A stretch of DNA of 48,843 nucleotides from an uncultured Bacteroidota bacterium (lineage in GTDB: Bacteria; Bacteroidota; Bacteroidia; Bacteroidales; VadinHA17): assembly GCA_903844815.1 (NCBI GenBank), contig CAIMVD010000037.1, forward strand, positions 1 to 48,843, read 5' to 3'. Below the pieces are notes generated by a model that worked only from the letters and a program-made list of their open reading frames with translations, searched no databases and was not told where the DNA came from. Numbering within the stretch: the first letter of the stretch is position 1; every line of letters starts with the position of its first letter. A program made the position numbers and the translations under genes. This document shows positions 32,493 to 41,001 of this stretch, in pieces.

Positions 32493-32956
32493 TGAATATT
32501 TCAAAACAAAGATTACTTATTGAACAAGCCGACAAAAAATTAGCTGTTTTTAAACCTTTGAGTTCAGTTATAATACCTCAAAGAGGATGGATACACACTA
32601 TAAGGGTTGCCTTAAAAATGTCGTTACGGCAATTAGGTAGCAGATTAGAAATTTCACCCCAAAGTGTAAAAGAGATTGAGGAGCGTGAAGCAAATGGTTC
32701 TCTTACAATTAAGGGGCTTAGGGAAGTAGGAGCAGTACTAGACATGAAACTTATTTATGGGTTTATTCCAAAAGGACAAGGCATTGAAGAAATGATTGAA
32801 AAAAGGGCGATAGAAATCGCAACAGATATTGTAATGAGAACTTCGAACACAATGCAGCTCGAGGATCAGGAGAATTCAAAGGTACGTTTGGAAAAAGCAA
32901 TAAAAAACAGGGCAGAAGAAATCAAAACAAAAATGCCAAAATACTTATGGGAATAG
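32492..32956 (+). CDS. Mobile mystery protein A (XRE-type regulator)
   Basis: A 154-residue DNA-binding protein. After an N-terminal part (QRLLIEQADKKLAVFKPLSS) comes an XRE-type helix-turn-helix, WIHTIRVALKMSLRQLGSRLEISPQSVKEIEEREANGSLTIKGLREVGAVLDMKLIYGFIP (about residues 33-93), matching the family called mobile mystery protein A. The tail is basic and helical. It overlaps by ten bases the Fic-like partner, the invariant arrangement of this pair. It probably represses its own promoter through the ATAACCTTA repeats and acts as the antitoxin-like member. Confidence 0.9.
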   Translation: MNISKQRLLIEQADKKLAVFKPLSSVIIPQRGWIHTIRVALKMSLRQLGSRLEISPQSVKEIEEREANGSLTIKGLREVGAVLDMKLIYGFIPKGQGIEEMIEKRAIEIATDIVMRTSNTMQLEDQENSKVRLEKAIKNRAEEIKTKMPKYLWE

Positions 32957-33570
32957 AAATTGAATATATTGAAGGGCAGACACCCTTGGATGAGGACGAG
33001 AAAGAAGGATTATTGATAAAATCAGTTACAACCCGTGGTGAATTAGATGAATTTGAACAGTTAAATATTGAAAAAGCTATAGAGTGGACTCTGGGTAAAA
33101 AATGGAAATCTGAGTTTATCCTATCAGAAAATTTTATCAGAGAACTTCATAAAAGAATGTTTAATGAGGTATGGTCCTGGGCTGGTGATTTCAGAAAGTC
33201 AAATAAGAATATTGGAGTAGACAAGTATCAAATCGGAACCTCTTTAAAGCAGTTAATAGATGACAGTTTGTTTTGGTTAAAGAACAAGACATATTCCGAA
33301 GAGGAATTTGCTCTAAGATTCAAACACAGAATTGTAAATATTCATTGTTTCCCGAATGGGAACGGCAGACATTCAAGATTAGTAGCAGATATTATTATTA
33401 GTCAGATATTCGGAAAACCAGTATTTTCCTGGAGCAATTCAAATTTAAATAAAAAGGGAGAAGCAAGATCTGCTTATTTGACCGCAATAAGGCAGGCAGA
33501 TTCAGGGGATATTAAGCCTTTAATTGATTTTGCTAAATTGTCTGTCACAAAACATAATCGTTTATCGTAG
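32947..33570 (+). CDS. Mobile mystery protein B (Fic-domain protein)
   Basis: A 207-residue Fic/DOC-family protein. The catalytic motif reads HCFPNGNGRHSR (about residues 136-147), equivalent to HPFxDGNGR with Cys in place of Pro and Asn in place of Asp or Glu; the essential His and the anion-binding GNGR loop are kept. The acidic metal-binding residue is missing, so activity may be altered. Fic proteins transfer AMP or another nucleotide to target proteins. FEQLNIEKAIEWTLGKKWKSEFILSENFI and MFNEVWSWAGDFRKSNKNIGVD fit the mobile mystery protein B family. It is a toxin-like partner of the XRE protein, inserted between the receiver gene and hsdM. Confidence 0.9.
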   Translation: MGIEIEYIEGQTPLDEDEKEGLLIKSVTTRGELDEFEQLNIEKAIEWTLGKKWKSEFILSENFIRELHKRMFNEVWSWAGDFRKSNKNIGVDKYQIGTSLKQLIDDSLFWLKNKTYSEEEFALRFKHRIVNIHCFPNGNGRHSRLVADIIISQIFGKPVFSWSNSNLNKKGEARSAYLTAIRQADSGDIKPLIDFAKLSVTKHNRLS

Positions 33571-33620
33571 GAATTTCATTATTCTTCCTGTATTTTAAAA
33601 CTTGAAAAAAATCATTAAAT

Positions 33621-35102
33621 ATGCTCACAGGCGAACTACGAAACAGGGTTGACAAGGTTTGGGAAGCTTTCTGGACAGGCGGGATAGCCAACCCTCTTAC
33701 TGTTATCGAACAGATAACCTACCTCCTCTTTATTAAACGTCTCGATGAACTCGAGACACGCGAGGAACTAAAGACAAATATGCTTGGTGGAATACCGGGC
33801 AGGAAGTATTTTAAAGAAGATCAGCAGGAACTCCGCTGGAGCAAATTCAAAAACTTCGCTCCTGAAAAGATGTACAAAATCTTTTCAAGCGACGAAGGTG
33901 TCTTTGCCCTGATGAAAAACCTGGGAACTGAAAACGGATCATCATATTCCAAATACCTGAAGGGCGCTACCTTTATGATCCCGACTCCCAGCCTCCTCGA
34001 CAAAGTTGTTGGTATGATATCGGAGATCCCAATGGATGATCTGGATACCAAGGGCGACCTCTACGAATACCTTCTCTCGAAGATCGCTACTGCCGGACAA
34101 AACGGCCAGTTCCGAACCCCACGGCATATAATTAAGATGATGGTTGAACTGATGGAGCCAAAGGAGGATGATGTCGTCTGCGATCCCGCAGCAGGTTCAT
34201 GCGGGTTCCTGGTGGCAGTAAGCGAGTATTTCAGGGAACATAAACCCGACCTGATGCACAAACAATCATTCCGCGACCATTACAATACCAGAATGTTCAA
34301 CGGCAATGAGTTTGACGCTACAATGATCCGCATCGGAGCCATGAACATGCTGCTTCACGGTATTGAAAATCCGAATCTCGATGACAAGGACTCCCTTTCC
34401 GAATCGAATGCCGGCATGAAGGATAAATACACCCTGGTCCTGGCAAATCCACCCTTTAAAGGCTCCCTCGATTATGAAAGCGTTGAAAGCGGGCTCTTAA
34501 AGATAGTAAAGACTAAAAAGACAGAGCTTCTTTTCCTTGCCCTGATGCTCAGATCTTTAAAAATCGGAGGCAGGTGTGCAGTTATTGTACCGGATGGTGT
34601 TTTATTCGGTTCTTCTAATGCCCATAAAGCCCTCCGGCAGGAGATCATTGACCGCCACCAGCTCGAAGGTGTTATCTCAATGCCCTCTGGTGTGTTTAAA
34701 CCCTATGCAGGAGTTTCAACTGCCATACTGATCTTTACAAAAACCGGCAAGGGAGGCACTTCTGATGTCTGGTTTTATGACATGACAGCCGATGGTTATA
34801 GCCTCGATGACAAGAGGCAAAAGATTGAAACCGATAATATTCCTGATATTATCAAAAGTTGGCACGACAGACATAAAGTTCAGGAAAGAAAAAGAAGCGG
34901 AAAATCATTCTTTGTGAGTGCAGAAGAAATCAGAAAAAATGGATTTGATCTTTCAATTAACCGATTCAAAGAAGTCCAATATGAAGAGATAAAATATGAT
35001 TCTCCAAGAGAAATAATATTTGGGAAAAATGGATCTCCTGGTATAAAGCAGCTGACGGAAGAACAACTTTTGTTAATTGAAGAACTTAATAGTCTTTTAT
35101 GA
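33621..35102 (+). CDS. hsdM: Type I restriction-modification methylase subunit HsdM
   Basis: A 493-residue N6-adenine methyltransferase subunit. The HsdM N-terminal helical domain (LRNRVDKVWEAFWTGGIANPLTVIEQITYLLFIKRLDE) is followed by the methylase core: GQFRTPRHIIKMMVELMEPKEDDVVCDPAAGSCGFLVA (SAM motif I, about residues 170-195) and YTLVLANPPFKGSL (catalytic NPPF, about 275). The C terminus includes SMPSGVFKPYAGVSTAILIF. It overlaps hsdS by four bases. Together with two HsdS-bound copies it methylates the recognition site, and with HsdR it restricts. It is a second, separate methylase from the kinase-fused one upstream, only distantly similar in sequence. Confidence 0.96.
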   Translation: MLTGELRNRVDKVWEAFWTGGIANPLTVIEQITYLLFIKRLDELETREELKTNMLGGIPGRKYFKEDQQELRWSKFKNFAPEKMYKIFSSDEGVFALMKNLGTENGSSYSKYLKGATFMIPTPSLLDKVVGMISEIPMDDLDTKGDLYEYLLSKIATAGQNGQFRTPRHIIKMMVELMEPKEDDVVCDPAAGSCGFLVAVSEYFREHKPDLMHKQSFRDHYNTRMFNGNEFDATMIRIGAMNMLLHGIENPNLDDKDSLSESNAGMKDKYTLVLANPPFKGSLDYESVESGLLKIVKTKKTELLFLALMLRSLKIGGRCAVIVPDGVLFGSSNAHKALRQEIIDRHQLEGVISMPSGVFKPYAGVSTAILIFTKTGKGGTSDVWFYDMTADGYSLDDKRQKIETDNIPDIIKSWHDRHKVQERKRSGKSFFVSAEEIRKNGFDLSINRFKEVQYEEIKYDSPREIIFGKNGSPGIKQLTEEQLLLIEELNSLL

Positions 35103-36289
35103 AGGTTAACTTGCCAGTTATACAAACCATCGAAAAACCTGTAAGTGGGGAATGGGGAATTGAACCATCGGGAGGTCAGATAATAAAAGTTCTCAGGAAC
35201 ACAAATTTCAATAATGATGGGAGTCTGAATTTGAAAGATGTTGTTGAAAGGGAGATAGTCAGTGCCAAAATTTCAAGTAAGAAGCTAAAATATGGAGATA
35301 TCTTAATTGAAAAATCAGGTGGTAGTCCAAATCAACCTGTGGGAAGGGTAGTTTTCTTTGATGGAACAGGAGAGGATTATTTGTTCAGTAATTTTACTTC
35401 AGCATTAAGACCCAAAAAAGATATTTTCCCAAAGTATTTATTTTATTTATTGTATGGAAATCATTTGTTTAAAAGGACTTTGTCATATCAGAATAAAACT
35501 ACAGGAATCTTAAACCTGCAGCTTGAAAGGTATCTTAAAGAATCAATAATTCCTGTTCCTTCATTTGAAGACCAGCAACGCATCGCCACCATCCTCGATC
35601 ATGCCGATTCAATCCGCCGAAAAAACCGGCAGATACTCGAAAAATACAACGAACTGGCACAAAGCGTGTTTTATGAGATGTTTGGGGATCCGATCAAGAA
35701 TACTTTTAATTATCAAATCATTACTTTAAAAGAGGCATGCTACTCAATAAAAGATGGGCCACATCTCTCTCCAAAATATGTTGAAAGAGGGATTCCTTTT
35801 ATATCTGTGAATAACATTATTAAAGGCTTTTGGGACTTCTCAAATTTAAAATTCATATCCCAAAGGGATCATGAACTATTTAACAAGAAGTGCAACCCTC
35901 GGAAAGGAGATATTTTGTATTCTAAAGGGGGGACAACTGGTTTCGCAAAATACATTGACATAGACCTTGAATTCTCAAATTGGGTTCACCTTGCTGTTTT
36001 AAAATTTGATAGAGAAAAAATTAATGGTCGATTTCTAGAATCTATGTTAAATAGTCCATATTGTTATAGTCAGTCCCAATTATTAACTAGAGGAATTGCA
36101 AACCGAGACTTAGTTTTAGGTCAGATGGCAAAAATTAAATTACTCTCTCCTCCAATAGAACTTCAAAAGAAGTTTTCTGACATAAATGAAAACATTGAAA
36201 ACCAAAAGGTATATGTGAAACAGTGTCTTCAAAAAAGCGAAGACCTGTTTCAGAGTTTGCTGCAGAGGGCGTTCAGGGGAGAGCTTTGA
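35099..36289 (+). CDS. hsdS: Type I restriction-modification specificity subunit HsdS
   Basis: A 396-residue DNA-recognition subunit. Two target-recognition domains (residues about 10-155 and 205-360) are each followed by a conserved helical spacer: the central one is DQQRIATILDHADSIRRKNRQILEKYNELAQSVFYEMFGDP (about 160-198), the C-terminal one KKFSDINENIENQKVYVKQCLQKSEDLFQSLLQRAFRGEL. The TRDs are visibly more A+T-rich than hsdM and than the spacer, as is usual for exchangeable specificity cassettes. The start overlaps the hsdM stop (ATGA). The recognised DNA sequence cannot be predicted by reading. Confidence 0.94.
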   Translation: MKVNLPVIQTIEKPVSGEWGIEPSGGQIIKVLRNTNFNNDGSLNLKDVVEREIVSAKISSKKLKYGDILIEKSGGSPNQPVGRVVFFDGTGEDYLFSNFTSALRPKKDIFPKYLFYLLYGNHLFKRTLSYQNKTTGILNLQLERYLKESIIPVPSFEDQQRIATILDHADSIRRKNRQILEKYNELAQSVFYEMFGDPIKNTFNYQIITLKEACYSIKDGPHLSPKYVERGIPFISVNNIIKGFWDFSNLKFISQRDHELFNKKCNPRKGDILYSKGGTTGFAKYIDIDLEFSNWVHLAVLKFDREKINGRFLESMLNSPYCYSQSQLLTRGIANRDLVLGQMAKIKLLSPPIELQKKFSDINENIENQKVYVKQCLQKSEDLFQSLLQRAFRGEL

Positions 36290-36291
36290 GA

Positions 36292-36316
36292 GCGCAGGGC
36301 ACAGGGCGAGGGGCAC
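36292..36316. repeat. GGGCACAGGGC-type short repeat
   Basis: GCGCAGGGCACAGGGCGAGGGGCAC follows the hsdS stop directly: three imperfect copies of an AGGGC unit. It is G-rich in an A+T-rich setting and resembles degenerate G-rich intergenic repeats of environmental Bacteroidota. The rest of 36317-36479 holds nothing I can recognise. Confidence 0.35.
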
Positions 36317-36479
36317 ATGGTAAAGATTTGCCGTATTGAGTTAAACTCACTGCAACTGAGTGTTTAAATAGGAATATCTGTCAAACAATAGCTTAAAGAT
36401 GAAAAGCCTAAATGCAAAAGAAATGGAGACAAACGAGATTTAATTAATTGGAAATCAATGGCAACGTAAACGGCTTGAT

Positions 36480-36782
36480 TTATAATCGTTTCTTAATAAC
36501 CCTGATACTTCTACTGAAATGTATTACCGCAATGATTTGAATCTCTTTATTCTCTATATCAATTTTATAATATATCCCATATGGATATTTCTTCATTATA
36601 AAACGCCGGATACCTTTATACTTTTCCTCGCAAATAAAAGGATTCCTGGAAATATCTTTGACTGATTCTTCAATGGTTTTATAGAACTTATAACCCAATT
36701 TTAGCTGTCTCAATTCATACCAAACAAAAGCCTTATCGATATCAGCTTCTGCTTCTGATAGGATAGATACGTTAAAAATCAT
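36480..36782 (-). CDS. ParE/RelE-family toxin
   Basis: A 100-residue toxin of the RelE/ParE superfamily: MIFNVSILSEAEADIDKAFVWYE at the N terminus, YKFYKTIEESVKDISRNPFICEEKYKGIRRFIMKKYPYGIYYKID in the middle, and IIAVIHFSRSIRVIKKRL at the end. The pattern (YPYGIYY, AVIHFSR) matches the ParE-like gyrase-poison group rather than ribosome-dependent RelE, but the target is not proven. I start at the ATG at 36782, which overlaps the antitoxin stop by four bases (ATGA). The pair lies between hsdS and hsdR on the opposite strand. Confidence 0.9.
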   Translation of the reverse strand: MIFNVSILSEAEADIDKAFVWYELRQLKLGYKFYKTIEESVKDISRNPFICEEKYKGIRRFIMKKYPYGIYYKIDIENKEIQIIAVIHFSRSIRVIKKRL

Positions 36783-37000
36783 AATAGATTTTGATACTTC
36801 TTCTGTACTTCCGTCCACGGTTTGAACTGTCCGTTACCGGCTTCTATCTTTAGAATCCTCTCATCCAGGATCTTTTTATGTTCCGGTGGAATATCCCCGA
36901 TCGATTGTTCCCGGGCAATATCGTCCCATAAAGCCTGAACAACTTTAATCTTCTCTTTAACAGATAGCTTATGTAATTCTGACATTTGAGTCTTTGTCAT
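36779..37000 (-). CDS. Addiction-module antitoxin, TIGR02574-like
   Basis: A 73-residue protein with the sequence style of the putative addiction module component family: LSVKEKIKVVQALWDDIAREQ at the N terminus, then IPPEHKKILDERILKIEAGNGQFKPWTEVQKK. Such proteins pair with RelE/ParE toxins and neutralise them by C-terminal wrapping. It is upstream of and overlaps the toxin, so it is made first. A -7 box matching TAnnTTTG lies 17 bases upstream. Alone it would be hard to name; the pairing makes the call secure. Confidence 0.88.
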   Translation of the reverse strand: MTKTQMSELHKLSVKEKIKVVQALWDDIAREQSIGDIPPEHKKILDERILKIEAGNGQFKPWTEVQKKYQNLL

Positions 37001-37016
37001 ATTTCTGATCTTTTTA

Positions 37017-37024
37017 CAAAGATA
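37017..37024 (-). promoter_or_regulatory. Putative -7 box (TATCTTTG) for toxin-antitoxin operon
   Basis: On the minus strand TATCTTTG fits TAnnTTTG exactly and would start transcription about ten bases before the antitoxin ATG at 37000. A -33 TTG is present but its spacing (23) is longer than usual. Confidence 0.45.
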
Positions 37025-37315
37025 GTTTGTTCTGTTTTGACTATCAGCAATGAGTTAAAATATTTTTATCCGATAATGCCAGGAATGCTATATAATCTAC
37101 TTATGATGCAAATCAAACCACTTTCAGGGATCAAAAAGTAATCTGAATATAGGGAATGAGGAATAATAAATTCGATATCGCTTGAAAATCAATTGATTTA
37201 CCCTGGACCCATGAGGCGTCAATTGATTCTAAGCCTTCATTAAATAAATATTTATGATTCTCCACTGATTCATAAAATCAGTATCTTTAATCCTCTGTTA
37301 TAGATAATCCTCTGT
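37025..37315. other. Intergenic region before hsdR with short palindromes
   Basis: No ORF worth reporting. It has the palindrome AAATCAATTGATTT (37186-37199) and a second TCAATTGATT (37219-37228), plus a direct repeat AATCCTCTGT just before the hsdR ATG. These may be regulatory sites for hsdR, which lies apart from hsdM and hsdS; nothing proves it. Confidence 0.4.
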
Positions 37316-40210
37316 ATGGCAAACACTAACTTCCGGTTTCTTGAGTCTGAATGGCCGGAGCTATTCAAATATGCTGTCAAAGCCGAAAGCATGTGTCTCC
37401 CGGAGCCGGATGTGTCGGCCCTGTTCTGCAGGATAACTCTCGAGAAGGCCATCCACTGGATGTTTGAAAATGACCCGGACCTTGAAATGCCATATGATAC
37501 CTCGCTGGCTAACCTCATGAATAACTGGGCTTTCGGAAACAGGCTCCCCGGGCAGATCCGCGATTCACTTCACCTTGTCCGAAAAATAGGTAACCTGGCT
37601 GCCCACGGTCAGGAGATTGCAAAGAAGCAGTCGGAACAGGCACTTTTGATACTATACGACTTCCTTGCCTGGTTCAACGGCGCTTACGGCAAGATAGAAT
37701 TCAAAAAGCCCAGGTTTAACTTTTCCCTGATCTCTGAAATTATACCCACTTCGGTCCAGCTTTCGGAAGATAAAAACCTCCTGAAAGCCCAGATGGAGGA
37801 ACTTTCGAAGCGGGAGTTGGAACTATCATCGGTCAGGAGCAGGATAGACGAGCTGAAAAAGGAGAATGAGGCTCTTTCGGAACAGATCCGAAACCGGAGG
37901 AAAGCAGTAACCGAAACAGGCCCTGTATCATATAGCGAGGAGGAGACCCGAAAACTTCTGATCGACCTTACAATTGCCGAGGCAGGCTGGAAGATCCATA
38001 ATAATACTGGTCATAAAAGCCAATGCGTAAGGGAGTATCCTGTTACGGGAATGCCTAATGAAACAGGTTATGGATTTGTCGACTATGTTCTGTGGGGGGA
38101 GAACGGTTTACCGCTTGCAGTTATCGAAGCAAAGAAAACAATCCACAATCCCGAGAAGGGCAAACACCAGGCTGAACTTTATGCCGATTGCCTTGAAAAA
38201 GCAACAGGGCAACGACCTGTAATATTTTATACCAACGGTTTTGAAACAAGGATCTGGGATGATACATTTTATCCCCCGCGAAAGATTTACGGTTTCTATT
38301 CGAGAGATGAACTACAACTGGCTGTCGGCAGGCGGACTGAACGACAGGATATTCGTACAATCCCTGTAAACAGGAGCATTTCAGAGAGGTACTATCAGGT
38401 TGAAGCCATCCGCAGGGTTACGGAACATTTCTGTGCTGACAGAAAACCAACCGGTATCTCAGGGTCATACAGAAGAGCCCTTCTTGTTATGGCTACCGGC
38501 TCGGGGAAGACACGAAATATTATTGCCCTCGTGGATATTCTCGTAAAAGCCGGCTGGGTTTCTAAAGTTCTCTTCCTGGCCGATCGTAATGCACTTGTCA
38601 AACAAGCCAAGGATGCCTTTAATGAGCATCTCCCTTCCTTATCTACTGTCAATCTCTGTAAAAACAAGGAAGAGAAGAACAACAGGATTGTGCTCTCGAC
38701 CTATCCAACAATGCTGAACCTCATTGATTCTGCGAGGAACGATGAGGGAAGGTTCTATACTCCCGGCCATTTTGACCTGATAATTATTGATGAGGCGCAT
38801 CGTTCCGTTTATCAGAAGTACGGTGCAATATTCGACTATTTTGATTCACTGCTCGTTGGCCTGACAGCTACACCAAAGGACGAGGTTGATCGTGACACAT
38901 ACAAGCTGTTTGAGTTGCCAAAATATGACCCGACCTATTACTATTCACTCGAGCAGGCAGTAAAGGATAAGTTTCTGGTGCCTCCTGTTGCTATGAGCGT
39001 CCCGCTGAAGTTTGTCAGGGAAGGAATTAAATATCATGATCTTGCCGAGGAGGAAAAATCGGAATATGAAGATCTGTTTTATGATGAAGAGACCGGCTAT
39101 ATGCCCGACGAGATTGGAGCAAGCTCCTTAAACGCCTGGTTGTTCAATGCCGATACAGTACGCAAAGTCCTGGCACATCTGTTTAAGCACGGCTTAAAAG
39201 TCGAAGGAGGCGATAAGCTTGGAAAGACTATAATCTTTGCAAAGAACCATAAGCATGCAGAGTACGTTCAGAAATTGTTCTATAAAGAGTTCCCGGGTTA
39301 TGGAGGGGCTTTCCTCGACGTTATAGACAATTATGCAGATTATTCACAGGATCTTATTGACAGGTTCAAGGACAGCGCTAAGTTTCCCCAGGTCGCCGTA
39401 TCGGTCGATATGCTCGATACAGGTATAGATGTTCCTGAGATAGTAAACCTGGTATTCTTCAAACCGGTTCGCTCATATTCAAAGTTCTGGCAGATGATTG
39501 GACGGGGAACCAGGTTATGTAAGGGATTATTCGGTCCGGGGAATGATAAGAAGAACTTTTACATTTTCGATCTATGTGAGAACTTTGAGTTTTTTGAAAC
39601 AGTCATTAATCAAAAAGACTCAGGGATTACTGAGAGTATAAGTCAGAGGATATTCACCCGGCGGCTCCGGATGCTTCAGGCAATAGCTGTTATGGACAAT
39701 TATGATTATGAGAAACATGCACCATTCAGGGAACTGCTTCTCAATCACATACAATTAGAGATCAGCAGGATTGATCCAGAGAGTTTCATAGTAAAACCAT
39801 ATATGAAGCAGCTTCTGGCATACAGAAACAGGGATAAACTGAATAATCTCAACGATCACGAAATTGAAGAGATTGAACAGACCCTCGTGCAATTATTGCA
39901 GCCTGTGGAGGGCGATGAGCCGGCAAGGCGGTTTGACCTTCTGATGGTGAACCTGATGCATGCAAAAATAAGCAGATTGCCATCGGAAGCAAGGTTGACA
40001 GATGAACTTGCAGGAATAGCCCGGGAACTCCTTAAGAAGAAAAACATAAAAGATATCGCCTTGAAAGAGTCAATCATCAAACCACTCATTGACAGGGAAT
40101 ATCTGAGATCACTTGATCCGGTTTCTTTGGAAAATGTCAGGATAGAGTTGCGCGATCTGGCCATTTATGCTGAAGGCAGGGGCAGGAAACATAGTTTATT
40201 CCGATTTTGA
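37316..40210 (+). CDS. hsdR: Type I restriction subunit HsdR, frameshifted before C-terminal domain
   Basis: A 964-codon frame covering most of HsdR. Residues 1-125 are a DUF4145-like domain (HLVRKIGNLAAHGQ, about 84-97), followed by a coiled coil (about 155-200). The nuclease domain has GYGFVDYVLWGENGLPLAVIEAKK (PD-ExK type, about 250-273). The SF2 translocase carries MATGSGKTRN (Walker A, about 391), IIIDEAHRS (II), LTATPKDE (III) and QMIGRGTRLC (VI). The frame ends RGRKHSLFRF without the C-terminal assembly domain; that domain is encoded in the next frame (40167-40751). A single-base difference near 40185 would join them. Restriction activity is doubtful unless the frames are really continuous. 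Confidence 0.9.
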   Translation: MANTNFRFLESEWPELFKYAVKAESMCLPEPDVSALFCRITLEKAIHWMFENDPDLEMPYDTSLANLMNNWAFGNRLPGQIRDSLHLVRKIGNLAAHGQEIAKKQSEQALLILYDFLAWFNGAYGKIEFKKPRFNFSLISEIIPTSVQLSEDKNLLKAQMEELSKRELELSSVRSRIDELKKENEALSEQIRNRRKAVTETGPVSYSEEETRKLLIDLTIAEAGWKIHNNTGHKSQCVREYPVTGMPNETGYGFVDYVLWGENGLPLAVIEAKKTIHNPEKGKHQAELYADCLEKATGQRPVIFYTNGFETRIWDDTFYPPRKIYGFYSRDELQLAVGRRTERQDIRTIPVNRSISERYYQVEAIRRVTEHFCADRKPTGISGSYRRALLVMATGSGKTRNIIALVDILVKAGWVSKVLFLADRNALVKQAKDAFNEHLPSLSTVNLCKNKEEKNNRIVLSTYPTMLNLIDSARNDEGRFYTPGHFDLIIIDEAHRSVYQKYGAIFDYFDSLLVGLTATPKDEVDRDTYKLFELPKYDPTYYYSLEQAVKDKFLVPPVAMSVPLKFVREGIKYHDLAEEEKSEYEDLFYDEETGYMPDEIGASSLNAWLFNADTVRKVLAHLFKHGLKVEGGDKLGKTIIFAKNHKHAEYVQKLFYKEFPGYGGAFLDVIDNYADYSQDLIDRFKDSAKFPQVAVSVDMLDTGIDVPEIVNLVFFKPVRSYSKFWQMIGRGTRLCKGLFGPGNDKKNFYIFDLCENFEFFETVINQKDSGITESISQRIFTRRLRMLQAIAVMDNYDYEKHAPFRELLLNHIQLEISRIDPESFIVKPYMKQLLAYRNRDKLNNLNDHEIEEIEQTLVQLLQPVEGDEPARRFDLLMVNLMHAKISRLPSEARLTDELAGIARELLKKKNIKDIALKESIIKPLIDREYLRSLDPVSLENVRIELRDLAIYAEGRGRKHSLFRF

Positions 40211-40751
40211 GGATTATCTCGATGAAGGAGGAGTTGGATTTAAAGATATCATTAAGCCTTACGAGGACATGGAGGCATACAGGTTCAGGGTAGAACATTT
40301 TTTGAAGGAGCATATTAATCATCTGACGATTTCCAAGCTTAGGACAAATAAGCCACTCACTTCTGATGAACTTAACGAATTGGAGAGGCTGATATTTGAT
40401 CAGGGTGCGTTGGGAACAAAGGAAAAGTTCCAGGAAGCCTTTGGAGTCGATCATCCTATTTCGTTTTTCGTCAGGAAGATTGTCGGTCTTGATTCATTTG
40501 CTGCGAAACAGGAGTTCTCAGAACTATTGGGAGCCGTTCCCATTTCAGCCACCCAGATCAAATTCATCAACAAACTGATCGATCATCTGACTATCAATGG
40601 AATAATTGAGAAGGCGATGCTTGTCCAGCCGCCATTCACGGATATTAATGATAAAGGAGTATTTGGCGTATTTTCAGATGATCAGGTAGGAAAGATCGTG
40701 TCGATAATTGACAGGATAAATGGAAATGCGGAGAGGGTGATGGTGGGGTGA
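40167..40751 (+). pseudogene. hsdR: HsdR C-terminal domain fragment, second frame
   Basis: This frame encodes the EcoEI-type HsdR C-terminal domain: NIVYSDFEDYLDEGG, then ALGTKEKFQEAFGVDHPISFFVRKIVGLD and FINKLIDHLTINGIIEKAMLVQPPFTD ... VFGVFSDDQVGKIVSII. It is in the +1 frame relative to 37316-40210. Taking out one base in GGGGCAGGAAACATAG (about 40176-40191) gives a smooth join through NIVYSDFED. Homology begins before any natural start; the first ATG at 40167 is still within the overlap and is probably fortuitous. It is therefore a frame fragment, not a separate gene. Confidence 0.85.
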
Positions 40752-40955
40752 GACTTTTTGATATTTGAATTAAGTAATTCCTAAACAAATACTTAACAAC
40801 ACTGAATTTTGTTTCATTATTAAGAATTTCATGTAAAAAACATGTTCCAACAGTAAAATAGGGCAGAAAATGTTGAAACAAAATTTGAGTCAGACACTTA
40901 AATATGTGAATATTAATATTATAATGAGTTTTAAGGATTAATTAACTATAAAATA

Positions 40956-40988
40956 TTTGGATATTGTACAGAAATAGTATTACATTTG
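40956..40988 (+). promoter_or_regulatory. Promoter of the hicA-hicB-secB locus
   Basis: TTTG (40956-40959), a 21-base spacer and TACATTTG (40981-40988) match the Bacteroidota -33/-7 consensus well. Transcription would start near 40995, a few bases before the hicA remnant at about 41002. The preceding 40752-40955 holds no gene I can support. Confidence 0.6.
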
Positions 40989-41001
40989 ATACCACAATTG
41001 A

